Source: CAVPCY01 sp963770765 | Lineage (GTDB): Bacteria; Actinomycetota; Coriobacteriia; Anaerosomatales; PHET01 | Reading direction: 5' to 3' | Assembly: GCA_963770765.1 (NCBI GenBank) | Contig: CAVYQS010000007.1 | Span: 248,001-312,000, forward strand | DNA length: 64,000 nt | Shown: positions 16,724 to 25,900 of the stretch, piece after piece | Layout of the letters: every line of letters begins with the position of its first letter | How positions within the stretch are numbered: position 1 is the stretch's first letter | Position numbers and translations under genes: made by a program | The notes under the pieces: model-generated | Told to the model about the DNA's origin: nothing | Databases searched by the model: none | Seen by the model: the letters and a program-made list of their open reading frames with translations, nothing else

Positions 16724-18208
16724 TCACATCCGGCCGCGAGGCAGGACGACGGTGAACACGGTTCCCTCGCCCACCTCGCTGTCGACAGAGATCGAACCGC
16801 CCATGCTGTCGACTATGGTCTTGGCGATCGACAGTCCCAGCCCGAATCCCGACTCCCCTTCGGCCCGCGCACTCTCGCTGCGGAAGAAGCGGTCGAACAG
16901 GCGCGGCAGCTCATGAGCGGGGATGCCCTTGCCGGTGTCGGAGACCTCGATGGTGATCGCCTCGCCCCGGCGGTGGGTGCGAAGTGCGACCGTACCACCC
17001 TGCGGCGTGTACTTGCCGGCGTTGTCGAGCAAGATGGAGATGACATCTTCCAGGCGCTCCGGATCGCCCACCATGAGGAGCGACTCGTCTTCCGGGCCCT
17101 CGAACTCGATGTCCCTGTCGAGGTACCGGCTCGCTGTCGCGGCGAGCCGCTCGCGGGCGAGCGCGTTGAGGTCGAAACGCTCGGTCTTGAGGCGTATGCC
17201 CTGATCGGCTTGAAGGAGGTTGAGCAGGTCGCTCGTGAGTCGAGCCATCCGCTTGGACTCGCGGTCGATCGCGTCGATGGCCTCACCACGCACCACAGGG
17301 TCCTCCGCGCCCCACCCCTGAAGGATGCTCGTGTAGCCGCGGATGCCCGCGACCGGCGTGGCGAGCTCGTGCGATGCGTCGGCGACGAATCGCGCCTGGG
17401 CGTCGGCGCGGCGCTGCAGGCGCTCGATGAGATTGTTGATCGAGCGCCCGAGCTCGCCGATCTCGTTCTTGCCGCTGTCGGGGAGCCGGTCTTCCAGCCG
17501 TCCCGCGTCGATCGAGTCGGCGGCCTTCCTGAGATCGTCGACCAGATTGAGCACCCACACCATCGAGGTCTGCATGAGTACGACCATTATCAGCATCGCG
17601 GAGAGTGCCAGGATCGCCATGGGGAGCCGGATCGCATCGATCACGAGCTCCTCGTTGCGGGCGACGTACGTGACGTCCAGGACGCCGACCTCTCCGCCGG
17701 GAAGCGGCACCGGGGTGTGGACGACGCTCGTGCCCAGGCTCGCATCCGAGATCAGGCCTGAGACCAGCCCGCCGCCGCGCTTCGTGGACTCGGTAGGCGC
17801 GCCGTCGGCGATGGCGCGCTCGCGGGTCGCACCGTACGCGGGATGCTCTCCCAGTGGGTTGCTGGACCAGATCAGCTCGGAGTCGGCATCGTACAGGGCG
17901 TAGTAGCCCCCCGGCAGGCCGGCCCGCTGGAAGGCCAGGGGAATCGTCCGCTCGAGCTCGGAACGGGCGAGATCGGCCCGCTCATCACCGGCGAGGTCCC
18001 TGCCGCTTGCGGCGAGCTCAGCCTCGGCCACCGTGCCGCGCAGAATCGCGAGGGCCGAAGCCGAGACCCGCTCGGCGGTGTCCGCGACGACCACTCGCAT
18101 GCCATCCGAGACGATCACGTACGTCGTGAGGGCGACGCCGCCGACAACGAGCACAGCGAACAGGATCGATACGACGAGCAGCCAACGCCTGAGCGACCAG
18201 TCGCGCAT
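16724..18208 (-). CDS. Sensor histidine kinase (HAMP, HisKA, HATPase)
   Basis: This 494-residue kinase has an N-terminal transmembrane helix (about 12-32), an extracytoplasmic sensor region to about residue 190, a second helix (about 193-215), a HAMP linker, and a HisKA domain with ASHELATPVAGIRG, where the H is the phosphorylation site. The ATPase domain shows the N box DNAGKYTPQGG, G1 DTGKGIP and G2 GFGLGLSIAK. Its ATG abuts the stop codon of the response-regulator gene, so the two form a two-component operon. The stimulus is unknown; the periplasmic region resembles the dCache/4HB-type sensors only loosely. Confidence 0.93.
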   Translation of the reverse strand: MRDWSLRRWLLVVSILFAVLVVGGVALTTYVIVSDGMRVVVADTAERVSASALAILRGTVAEAELAASGRDLAGDERADLARSELERTIPLAFQRAGLPGGYYALYDADSELIWSSNPLGEHPAYGATRERAIADGAPTESTKRGGGLVSGLISDASLGTSVVHTPVPLPGGEVGVLDVTYVARNEELVIDAIRLPMAILALSAMLIMVVLMQTSMVWVLNLVDDLRKAADSIDAGRLEDRLPDSGKNEIGELGRSINNLIERLQRRADAQARFVADASHELATPVAGIRGYTSILQGWGAEDPVVRGEAIDAIDRESKRMARLTSDLLNLLQADQGIRLKTERFDLNALARERLAATASRYLDRDIEFEGPEDESLLMVGDPERLEDVISILLDNAGKYTPQGGTVALRTHRRGEAITIEVSDTGKGIPAHELPRLFDRFFRSESARAEGESGFGLGLSIAKTIVDSMGGSISVDSEVGEGTVFTVVLPRGRM

Positions 18209-18910
18209 CTACGTCCTCGAGAAGAAGTAGCCCACGCCGCGGATCGTGCGGATCGTCTGGTTGTCCTTGTCGCCGATCTTGTTGCGCAAGTGGCACACGA
18301 AGACCTCGATGACGTTGCTGTCGGTGGTGTGCTGCCCGCCCCACACCTTCTCGAGGATCTCATCTCGGCTGATGACTCTCCCGGCGTTGACAACGAAGAA
18401 CTCGAGCAGGTCGTACTCCTTGGCCGTGAAGTTCACCGGCTCGCCCGCCACGACCACGCTGCGCGATGCGGGGTCGATCTCGATGTTGCCGGCCGTGTAC
18501 TGCAGGACCGGGCGCACGCTATCGGCGCGCTTGAGCAGCGCCCTGACGCGAGAGAGCAGTTCGGAGATCTCGAAGGGCTTGCGCAGGTAGTCGTCGGCCC
18601 CCGCATCGAAACCGGTCACGACGTCTTGAGTCTCGGAACGCGCCGTCACCATGATGATCGGGGTGGTGACCGCCTGCGCCCTGAGCGCGCGCGCGACCTC
18701 GAGGCCGTCCATGCCCGGCAACATGATGTCGAGGATGTAGAGATCCGGAACGTACGTCTGGGACGCGGCAAGTGCCGACACCCCGTCTGACACCTTCATG
18801 ACGTCGTACCCCGCGTGTTCGAGTTCGAGCTCAACGAAACGCCCGATCGTCGCGTCATCTTCCACCAGCAGGATCTTGCATGTGATGTCCCTGCAGCTGT
18901 GGTCCGTCAT
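18209..18910 (-). CDS. OmpR/PhoB-family response regulator
   Basis: This 233-residue regulator has a receiver domain (about 10-125) with LVEDD, the phospho-acceptor aspartate in LYILDIMLPGMDG and the lysine in YLRKPFE, followed by a winged-helix DNA-binding domain (about 140-233) ending in a typical IRTIRGVGYFFSRT. The recognition segment includes VFVCHLRNKIG. It is the upstream partner of the adjacent histidine kinase. The ATG at 18910 gives a short extra N terminus (MTDHSCRDITC) with no strong ribosome site; translation could also start a few residues later. Confidence 0.92.
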   Translation of the reverse strand: MTDHSCRDITCKILLVEDDATIGRFVELELEHAGYDVMKVSDGVSALAASQTYVPDLYILDIMLPGMDGLEVARALRAQAVTTPIIMVTARSETQDVVTGFDAGADDYLRKPFEISELLSRVRALLKRADSVRPVLQYTAGNIEIDPASRSVVVAGEPVNFTAKEYDLLEFFVVNAGRVISRDEILEKVWGGQHTTDSNVIEVFVCHLRNKIGDKDNQTIRTIRGVGYFFSRT

Positions 18911-18966
18911 CTTCGAGAACACCTGCCTCACTGTCGGGCTTGCACGGAAGCGAACATCAACGGCGC

Positions 18967-19989
18967 TCAGGTCAGGAGCGCCTCGGCTATCTGAACGGTG
19001 TTGAGGGCGGCGCCCTTGCGGAGCTGGTCGGCGACGATCCACAGAGAGAGTCCTGACGGCACCGTCGCGTCGACGCGCAGCCGCCCCACGTAGGTGTCGT
19101 CGGTCCCCTCGAGGAGTGCGGGCATGGGGTAGCTGAGCGTCGAGGGATCATCGAGCACGGTGACGCCGGCGGCGGCCTCGAGTGCGCTGCGGGCGGCTTC
19201 AAGGGTGACGGGCGCCGAGAACTCCACGTTGACCGACTCGCTGTGACAGCGCAGCACGGGAACCCGCACGCACGTCGCGTTCACCTGCATCTCGGGTGCG
19301 TGCATGATCTTCTTGGTCTCCGCGACCATCTTCCACTCTTCTTTGGTGGAGCCGTCATCGAGGAAGAGATCGATCTGCGGGATGCAGTTGAACGCGATCC
19401 GGTGGGCGAACTGCTCGACGTGGATCTGCTGTCCCATCAAGAAGTCGCGGGACTGCTCGTACAGCTCATCCATCGCGGCAGCGCCGGCACCGGAAGCGGC
19501 CTGGTACGTCGAGACGACGACCCGCTGTATGGGCGCGAGATCGTGCAGCGGCTTGAGCGCGACGACCATCTGGATGGTGGAGCAGTTGGGGTTCGCGATC
19601 ACGCCGGAGTGCCATGCGACGTCGCCGGCGTTGACCTCCGGTACGACGAGCGGCACGTCGGCGTCCATCCTGAACGCCGAGGAGTTGTCGATCATGACCG
19701 CGCCGGCGGACGTCACCGCGTCTCGGAACGCCCTGCTCACCGAGGCTCCGGCGCTGAAGAGCGCGACGTCGACGCCGGCGAAGCTCTCCGGCGTCAGCTC
19801 CTCGACGGTCAGCTCGGTGTCCCCGAACGGCAACCGCTTGCCCACGGAGCGCGCCGAGGCGAGCGCCACGACCTTCTCGGCGGGAAAGGCGCGCTCGTGG
19901 AGCACTTTCAGCATCTCGCGGCCCACCGCGCCGGTCGCTCCCGCAACGGCCACGACGGGTCGACTCGGCATCGTCTTGTTCCACGCCAT
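18967..19989 (-). CDS. asd: Aspartate-semialdehyde dehydrogenase
   Basis: This 340-residue NADPH-dependent enzyme reduces aspartyl phosphate to aspartate semialdehyde, the branch-point intermediate for lysine/diaminopimelate, threonine and methionine. The Rossmann motif VAGATGAVGREML is at the N terminus, the active-site cysteine sits in ANPNCSTIQM near residue 134, and the catalytic histidine region reads VLRCHSESVNVEF. The ATG at 19989 is preceded by an AGGGGGG tract; the later ATG at 19971 has none. It lies 4 bp downstream of lysC, so the first two steps of the aspartate pathway are co-expressed. Confidence 0.96.
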   Translation of the reverse strand: MAWNKTMPSRPVVAVAGATGAVGREMLKVLHERAFPAEKVVALASARSVGKRLPFGDTELTVEELTPESFAGVDVALFSAGASVSRAFRDAVTSAGAVMIDNSSAFRMDADVPLVVPEVNAGDVAWHSGVIANPNCSTIQMVVALKPLHDLAPIQRVVVSTYQAASGAGAAAMDELYEQSRDFLMGQQIHVEQFAHRIAFNCIPQIDLFLDDGSTKEEWKMVAETKKIMHAPEMQVNATCVRVPVLRCHSESVNVEFSAPVTLEAARSALEAAAGVTVLDDPSTLSYPMPALLEGTDDTYVGRLRVDATVPSGLSLWIVADQLRKGAALNTVQIAEALLT

Positions 19990-19993
19990 GACC

Positions 19994-21253
19994 CTACGCC
20001 CCCCCTGAGCAGCCGGGCGATATCTCCGAGACGACCTCACTGTCGTCGAGTCCGAACGCCGCATGCAACGCCTGCACCGCCGTCGTCACCTGGTCCGCCG
20101 AGATCACACACGAGATACGGATCGGCGACGTGGAGATCAGATCGAGGTTCACGCCCGCATCGGCCAACGTCTTGAACATACCCGCCGCGATCCCCGGATG
20201 GGTGCGCATCCCGGCACCGACGAGCGATATCTTCGCGATCGACTCGTCGATCTGGGTCTCGCGCGCGCCGAGCTCGTTGACGACCTCATCGAGCACTCGC
20301 TTCGCCTTGGGAAGGTCGTCTTTGGGCGTGGTGAACGAGATGTCGGTGGTTCCCGCCTCCGAGACGTTCTGGATGATCATGTCGACGTTGACGTTGTTCT
20401 CGGCAAGCTTCCCGAAGACCGTCGCCGCGACACCGGGGGTGTCCGGCACGCTTCTGATGGTGAGCTTGGCTTCCGAGGTGTCGTGTGTGACGCCTGAGAT
20501 GATGGCCTGTTCCATGGTCTCGTCGGCCTCCTTGATGATGGTGCCGGGCAGATCGCTGAACGAGGAGCGGCAGTGGATGACCACGCCGTGGTTTCGTGCG
20601 AACTCGACGCTGCGCATCTGCAAGACGCCGGCACCGCTCGCCGCCATCTCAAGCATGTCCTCGTAGCTCAGCGCGTCGATCTTGCGCGCCGAGGGCACGA
20701 CACGCGGGTCGGCCGTGTACACGCCGTCGACATCCGTGTAGATCTCGCACACGTCGGCGCCGATGCCCGCTGCGATGGCGACCGCTGTCGTATCCGATCC
20801 TCCGCGGCCCAATGTGGTGATCTGGCCGTCGGCCGTCGTGCCCTGGAAGCCGGCGACGATCACGATCTTGCCCTGTGCCAACGCGGCCTTGACGCGGTCC
20901 GCGCGCACCTCGGTGATCTTGGCCTTGCTGTGGACCGCATCGGTGACGATACCGACCTGCGGACCGGTGAATGAGACGGCATCGGCACCCTGCGCGTGGA
21001 TCGCCATCGCGAGCAAGGCGATCGAGACCTGCTCGCCGGTGGAGAGCAGCATGTCCATCTCGCGCTCAGGCGGATCGTCGCACAGGGCGCGGGCGAGCTC
21101 CACGAGCTCATCGGTGACGTGCCCCATCGCCGAGACGACCGCGACGACGCTATCGCCGGCCAGCCTGCGCTCGACCAGACGCTCCGCGACCGCGCGTATC
21201 CTGTCGGTGGTGCCTACCGACGTCCCGCCGAACTTGGTGACGACCAGTGCCAT
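19994..21253 (-). CDS. lysC: Aspartate kinase
   Basis: This 419-residue enzyme phosphorylates aspartate. The kinase domain has the N-terminal VTKFGGTSVG motif, FQGTTADGQITTLGRGGSDTTA split over the active site, and EIYTDVDGVYTADPR. Two ACT domains follow (about 265-335 and 345-405), the arrangement used for feedback inhibition by lysine and/or threonine. An internal start for a separate beta subunit, as in Corynebacterium and Bacillus, cannot be excluded. It is the first gene of the lysC-asd operon; GAGAGG precedes its ATG. Confidence 0.97.
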   Translation of the reverse strand: MALVVTKFGGTSVGTTDRIRAVAERLVERRLAGDSVVAVVSAMGHVTDELVELARALCDDPPEREMDMLLSTGEQVSIALLAMAIHAQGADAVSFTGPQVGIVTDAVHSKAKITEVRADRVKAALAQGKIVIVAGFQGTTADGQITTLGRGGSDTTAVAIAAGIGADVCEIYTDVDGVYTADPRVVPSARKIDALSYEDMLEMAASGAGVLQMRSVEFARNHGVVIHCRSSFSDLPGTIIKEADETMEQAIISGVTHDTSEAKLTIRSVPDTPGVAATVFGKLAENNVNVDMIIQNVSEAGTTDISFTTPKDDLPKAKRVLDEVVNELGARETQIDESIAKISLVGAGMRTHPGIAAGMFKTLADAGVNLDLISTSPIRISCVISADQVTTAVQALHAAFGLDDSEVVSEISPGCSGGA

Positions 21254-21283
21254 GCTCGCCTCTCGTGCGGCACCGCGGGCGAA

Positions 21284-23215
21284 TCATGCACGTTCAGCGG
21301 CGCCACGCTGCTCGTTAAGGTTTGTGACAGTGTAGTGCTCCGAGCAGGCGTGCGCCACATCGCTCGCGGGCCGGCCGCCATAGAGATCGAGGTCGCTCAC
21401 GAGCCCGCGCATCCTGACCGACATCCCGGCGAGCGCGTCGTCATAGAAGTGCTCCACCAGCGTACCGCCCGAGAGCCGTCCGATCGCAGCGTCGACAAGC
21501 CGCAATGCGTGCCTCATCACGCCGACCTCCCCGTCTGGGCGGATCGGCAGGGACTGGGTGCAGGTGACGCGCCCATCGGCCACCGAGAACGGCAGGCCCT
21601 CTGCGCTGAGACAGCCATCGATCTCGCTCTCGACGTTCGCCGCGAGCCGCAGCCCACCCAAGCGCCGGAAGCTCTCCAACACGCCGTCGACGAGTGCCGA
21701 GAAGACCGCCCGGACCTCCTCGGGCGTCGTCTCCGCCGAAACGTCGTCCTCCGCGTCCTCACCGGTGCTCTCAGATCCGGTCACGGTGTCGAAGAACGCC
21801 TCGACCACGCCCGGGTCGAACTGCGCTCCGGCGCACGCTCTCAGCTCCGCGATCGCGTCGTCGACGCTCATGCCCTGCCGGTAGGGGCGGTCTGCGGTCA
21901 TCGCTTCATACGAGTCGGCGACGGTCAGGATGCGCGCGAGCAGTGGTATCTCCTCGCCGCTCAGACCCGCGGGATAGCCGCTCCCGTCCCACGCCTCGTG
22001 ATGGTGGCGCACGACGGGCGCGATGGCCCACGGAAAGGCAACCGGTTTCAGGATGTTGGCGCCGATGAGCGGATGGTGGCGCATCTGCTCCATCTCGTCG
22101 TCGCTGAGCCGCCCGGGCTTGAGCAAGATCTCCTCGGCGACGCCGATCTTGCCGATATCGTGCAGGTAGGCTGCCATCTCGAGGGCGATCTTCTGCTCGT
22201 GTGACAAGCCCATCCTCTCGGCGATCAGTGTCGAGTAGGCGGCGACGTGGTCCGAGTGACCATGCGTGTAGCTGTCCTTGGCGTCGACTGCGGCGGCAAG
22301 AGAGCGCACCGTGGCGAGGTACGCCTCCTGAAGGCTTGCGAACAGTTCGATGTTGCCTACCGCGATCGTGACGTGGTTCGCGATCGTCGAGAGCAGCCTC
22401 ACGTCGTCGCTGTTGAACCGGAAGGCCGGGTCGCTCGAGCCGATCGTGATCGATCCGATGGTCCCCTCCGAGGACACCAACGGCACGCACAGCGCGGCCT
22501 TCGCTCCGGTGACCGCGTCTATCTGCCCCGCGTCGGATGCCGCATCCGGATTGAATATCAGCGGTCGGCCTTCGCGGACGACCCACTCGGACATCGACGA
22601 GCGGACCGACGTATCGCAGTCGCGTCGATCACCACGGTGGAGCGCCCGGATCGGTGTCGATCCGGCATCGATGTCACGCAAGACCACGTAGCCGAGATCG
22701 AGGTCGAAGATGCGCAGCGCCGATTCGAGCACGGAGTCGAGCAGCTCGTCCATGTCGAGCGTCGAACCCAGGGCGCGGCTCATCTCGTAGAGGGTGGCGA
22801 GTTCGAGGACCTTCTTGGTGAGCGCCTCTGAGCGCTCGCGCAGCGAATCGGTCATCGTGTTGAAGCTCTCGGCGAGTTCGGCGACCTCGTTGGAGCCGTT
22901 GACGTGGACTTTCGTGCTGAAGTCACCGTCGGCGATCCTGCGTGCACCGGCTGCGAGCTCGACGAGTGGGTCCGAGACACGTCGAGCGACCCAACCCCCG
23001 AGCCCGATCAACGCGATCATCGCGACCACCGACCACGCGGCGACAAGGAAGGGCGCCGTGCCCGCCGAGAAACCCCCGGCCGAACCACCGGTGAATGCGC
23101 CGAGAACCAGTACCGCCACGGCGGCGGCTGTGAGCCCGACCAGAACCGATGCTCCCACCAGCGGATAGACGATCTGGGTGTACAGGCGTGTGCCCGGGCG
23201 TGAACGCTTCATCAT
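21284..23215 (-). CDS. Membrane HAMP-GAF-HD-GYP c-di-GMP phosphodiesterase
   Basis: This 643-residue protein has two N-terminal transmembrane helices (about 14-38 and 52-72), a HAMP domain (to about 130), a GAF domain (about 150-300), a complete HD-GYP domain (about 305-480) and a C-terminal region of about 160 residues of unknown type. HD-GYP motifs are all present: SYTHGHSDHVAAY, YLHDIGKIGV, HHHEAWDGSGYPAGL and the DSYEAMTADRPYRQ stretch, so it should degrade c-di-GMP. The two N-terminal methionines are adjacent; no clear ribosome site precedes them. It has its own promoter-like element after the por terminator and a leader of about 120 nt. Confidence 0.9.
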   Translation of the reverse strand: MMKRSRPGTRLYTQIVYPLVGASVLVGLTAAAVAVLVLGAFTGGSAGGFSAGTAPFLVAAWSVVAMIALIGLGGWVARRVSDPLVELAAGARRIADGDFSTKVHVNGSNEVAELAESFNTMTDSLRERSEALTKKVLELATLYEMSRALGSTLDMDELLDSVLESALRIFDLDLGYVVLRDIDAGSTPIRALHRGDRRDCDTSVRSSMSEWVVREGRPLIFNPDAASDAGQIDAVTGAKAALCVPLVSSEGTIGSITIGSSDPAFRFNSDDVRLLSTIANHVTIAVGNIELFASLQEAYLATVRSLAAAVDAKDSYTHGHSDHVAAYSTLIAERMGLSHEQKIALEMAAYLHDIGKIGVAEEILLKPGRLSDDEMEQMRHHPLIGANILKPVAFPWAIAPVVRHHHEAWDGSGYPAGLSGEEIPLLARILTVADSYEAMTADRPYRQGMSVDDAIAELRACAGAQFDPGVVEAFFDTVTGSESTGEDAEDDVSAETTPEEVRAVFSALVDGVLESFRRLGGLRLAANVESEIDGCLSAEGLPFSVADGRVTCTQSLPIRPDGEVGVMRHALRLVDAAIGRLSGGTLVEHFYDDALAGMSVRMRGLVSDLDLYGGRPASDVAHACSEHYTVTNLNEQRGAAERA

Positions 23216-23344
23216 GTCTGGACCGCGGCGCGAGGCCGCAGCTGATCCCTTCTCAAGAGGCGCGTCGTCGCCTCCCGCCGGCGATCATGCAGCGCCATCC
23301 GTATCCCCTTGGTCGCGTATCACGCCGACGCACGACCCGCGTGC

Positions 23345-23350
23345 ATTGTA
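23345..23350 (-). promoter_or_regulatory. -10 element (TACAAT) for the HAMP-GAF-HD-GYP gene
   Basis: On the minus strand TACAAT follows directly after the hairpin that ends the por operon, and would start a transcript near 23338. The resulting leader (23216-23338) contains no riboswitch class that I recognise; no clear -35 is present because the expected place is inside the hairpin. Confidence 0.4.
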
Positions 23351-23356
23351 GACGAG

Positions 23357-23389
23357 TGTGGGCCCCGAGAACGCGCCTCGGGGCCCACA
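23357..23389 (-). terminator. Strong hairpin terminating the porGDAB operon
   Basis: A perfect 13-bp stem (TGTGGGCCCCGAG with CTCGGGGCCCACA) closes a 7-nt loop, 34 bp after the porB stop codon. No T tract follows, as is common for terminators in GC-rich actinobacteria. Confidence 0.7.
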
Positions 23390-23422
23390 TGATGTGGCTA
23401 TCGATGCGAAGCTGGCATCAAC

Positions 23423-24358
23423 CTACGAGCCGCAGGCCGCGCGACTCTTCACGTAGTCGAGGTATCGATCCACTTCCGCCTGGGTTGCGGCGAGCAACTC
23501 CGCGTTCTCAGGCTTGAGCAGGTGCTTGAACCGGCCCTGCGAAGCGAAGAACTCCTCGATCGGCTTCTTGTTGGCGACCTTGACGGTCTCGCGCCATACG
23601 CCGTCCTCGACCTCGAACAGTGGCCAGAAGCCGGTCTGCACGCCCATCTTCGCGATCTCGACCGACTTGCCCGGCACCGAGCGCCAACCGCGAGGGCACG
23701 GCGACAGCACGTTGAGAAACGCGGGTCCGTCGACCGCAAAGGCCTTCTCGGCCTTCATGGTGAGGTCCTTCCAGTGGCTGATCGACGCCTGAGCGGCGTA
23801 CGGGATACCGTGGTCGGCCATGATCGACGTCAGGTCCTTGCGGCGCTGGACCTTGCCCTGCTGCGCTGAGCCCACCTCGGCGGTGGTGGCCCATGCGCCC
23901 ATCGGCGTGGCCGACGAGCGCTGGATGCCGGTGTTCATGTACGCGCCGTTGTCGTAGCACACGTAGAGCATGTCGTGGCCGCGTTCCATGGCACCGGACA
24001 GCGACTGCAGACCGATGTCGTAGGTGCCGCCGTCGCCGCCGAAGGCGACGAACTTGACCTTCTTGTCGGCGGGGATCTTGCCGGCGCGCTGGAGGCCCTT
24101 GAACGCGGCCTCGACCCCGGACATCGTGGCAGCCGAGTTCTCGAACGCGTTGTGGATGAACGGGACCTTCCACGACGAGTAGGGGTAGATCGTGGTCGAC
24201 ACCTCGAGGCAGCCGGTCGCGCAGCTCGCGACGACGGGTGTGTCTCCCGCGGCAAGCAGGATCTGGCGAACAGCGATGGAGGCGCCGCAGCCCGCGCACA
24301 GGCGGTGGCCGCCGGCGAGGCGGTCAGGTACTGCGGTGAGCTCTTTGAGAGTGGCCAT
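23423..24358 (-). CDS. porB: Pyruvate:ferredoxin oxidoreductase, beta subunit
   Basis: This 311-residue subunit holds the thiamine diphosphate site and a [4Fe-4S] cluster. Cysteines are seen in LCAGCGASIAV near residue 21 and ASCATGCLEV near residue 50, a fourth ligand probably further on. The TPP-binding stretch is AFGGDGGTYDIGLQSLSGAMERGHD, split by a loop, with CYDNGAYMNTG following. It converts pyruvate and CoA to acetyl-CoA, CO2 and reduced ferredoxin together with the alpha, gamma and delta subunits. It is the last gene of the operon, 11 bp after porA, and is followed by a strong hairpin. Confidence 0.94.
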   Translation of the reverse strand: MATLKELTAVPDRLAGGHRLCAGCGASIAVRQILLAAGDTPVVASCATGCLEVSTTIYPYSSWKVPFIHNAFENSAATMSGVEAAFKGLQRAGKIPADKKVKFVAFGGDGGTYDIGLQSLSGAMERGHDMLYVCYDNGAYMNTGIQRSSATPMGAWATTAEVGSAQQGKVQRRKDLTSIMADHGIPYAAQASISHWKDLTMKAEKAFAVDGPAFLNVLSPCPRGWRSVPGKSVEIAKMGVQTGFWPLFEVEDGVWRETVKVANKKPIEEFFASQGRFKHLLKPENAELLAATQAEVDRYLDYVKSRAACGS

Positions 24359-24369
24359 CTGCGTCCCTC

Positions 24370-25561
24370 CTATCGGGTGCCGAGGTAGGTCAGGCCTGCG
24401 GGGACCGCGGTGCCTGAGGCGATATCGGACAGGTCGGTGTAGACACGCTCCATCAGCTCGAGCCGGACGTCGGAGCCGCCCAGCCCGTAGATGTAGTTCA
24501 CGACTGCGGGCCGCGTCTCGAGGTCGTAGAGCGCGCTCTTGACCTCGAGCGACAGACGGGCCGCCTTCGGCGCCGAAGCTCTCGGAGCGGTCGAGCACCG
24601 CAACCGCCTTGACGCCCTTGAGCGCGTTCTTGACGTCTTCGAACGGGAAGGGACGGAAGCAGCGGACCTTGAGCACGCCCGCCTTCACGCCCTGCGCGCC
24701 GCATATCTCGTGCGACGTGCCGGGCGTTGCCGGCGGTCGAGCCGATGACCACGATGGCGACGTCGGCATCGTCCATGCCCCAGCCTTCCACCATCCCGAA
24801 CGGACGACCGGACAGGTCCGAGAACTCCGCGCCGACCTGACTTCACGACCGAGGCGGCACCGTCGATCGCGACGCGCTGCTGGCGCTTGAACTCGAAGTA
24901 GGGGCCGCCCAGCCCGGCGAAGTTGCCGTGGCTCACGGGGTTGTCGGTGTCGAGCAGCGCGTTCTGCGGCACGTACTCGCCCACGAACTTCGACGACGCT
25001 CTCGTCGTCCATGATCTCGGCACGGTCGATCGAGTGCGTGGTGATGAAGCCGTCGAGGCACGTCATCACCGGCAGCATCACGTCGGGATGCTCGGCGATG
25101 CGTACGCTCATGATGGTGTTGTCGTAGGCCTCCTGCGCGGTCTCTGCGAACAGGATGATCCAGCCGGTATCGCGAGCGCCCATGATGTCCGAGTGGTCGC
25201 AGTGGATGTTGATGGGCGCTGCGAGCGCACGGTTGGCGTTCGCCATGACGATCGGCAGGCGCAGACCGGCGGCGATGAAGAGCTCCTCCCACATGTAGGC
25301 GAGGCCCTGCGACGACGTCGCGGTCATCACGCGCGCACCCGCCGCCGAGGCACCCACGCAGGCGCTCATCGCGGAGTGCTCTGACTCGACGGTCACGTAC
25401 TCGGCGTGCGTGCGACCGTTCGCGACGAACTTCGCGAACTCCTCGACGATCGTGGTCTGAGGAGTGATCGGGTACGCCGGCACGACGTCGGGACTGCACT
25501 GGCGCATGGCCTCGGCGACGAGCGAGTTACCGGTGGTGGCGACGACCTTCTGCTCGGCCAT
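24370..25561 (-). pseudogene. porA: Pyruvate:ferredoxin oxidoreductase, alpha subunit, broken by four apparent +1 frameshifts
   Basis: The N-terminal 190 residues read in one frame (AYPITPQTTIVEEFAKF, VTVESEHSAMSACVGASAAG, DHSDIMGARDTGW), and the rest continues in other frames as KFVGEYVPQNALLDTDNPVS, then FSDLSGRPFGMVEGWG, then GVLKVRCFRPFPFEDVKNAL, then LEVKSALYDLETRPAVVNYI to the natural end LTYLGTR. Single extra bases near 24991, 24840, 24700 and 24556 explain every break. Removing them gives a 395-residue protein of normal PorA length with no other defect. The flanking por genes are intact and the operon spacing is normal. Sequence error is the likelier cause than decay; as written the gene is not translatable. 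The alpha subunit binds pyruvate and helps form the thiamine diphosphate site. Confidence 0.85.
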
Positions 25562-25900
25562 CTACTCCACCCCCTTCAGTTCGCAACCCTCGGGAACCAT
25601 CTCGATGGCCTTCCTGCCGAACTTGGGGTTGGTGGGGCACTCGTTTGCGCACACACCGCAGCCCTTGCAGTGATCGAAGTCGAAGTCCACGACCTTGTCG
25701 CCTTCGACGACGACCGATGAATCGGGGCAGAAGATCCAGCACAGCAGGCACTGGGTGCAGACCTCCTCGTCGCGGTAGGGGCGCTCGGACCGCCAGCCAC
25801 CCACGTTGTAGTCGTTGGAGTTGCCGCCCTCGGGAATGACCGCTCCGCGGGGGAACTCATCTGACTTCCATTTGTCGACGCGAGAGATGTCCCAACTCAT
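25562..25900 (-). CDS. porD: Pyruvate:ferredoxin oxidoreductase, delta (2[4Fe-4S] ferredoxin) subunit
   Basis: This 112-residue protein has two CxxCxxCxxxCP clusters: CTQCLLCWIFCP near residue 48 and CKGCGVCANECP near residue 79. This is the electron-exit subunit that passes electrons from the catalytic centre to soluble ferredoxin. Its start overlaps the porG stop by 4 bp (ATGA), and its stop abuts the porA start, so the operon order is porG-porD-porA-porB. Confidence 0.95.
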   Translation of the reverse strand: MSWDISRVDKWKSDEFPRGAVIPEGGNSNDYNVGGWRSERPYRDEEVCTQCLLCWIFCPDSSVVVEGDKVVDFDFDHCKGCGVCANECPTNPKFGRKAIEMVPEGCELKGVE

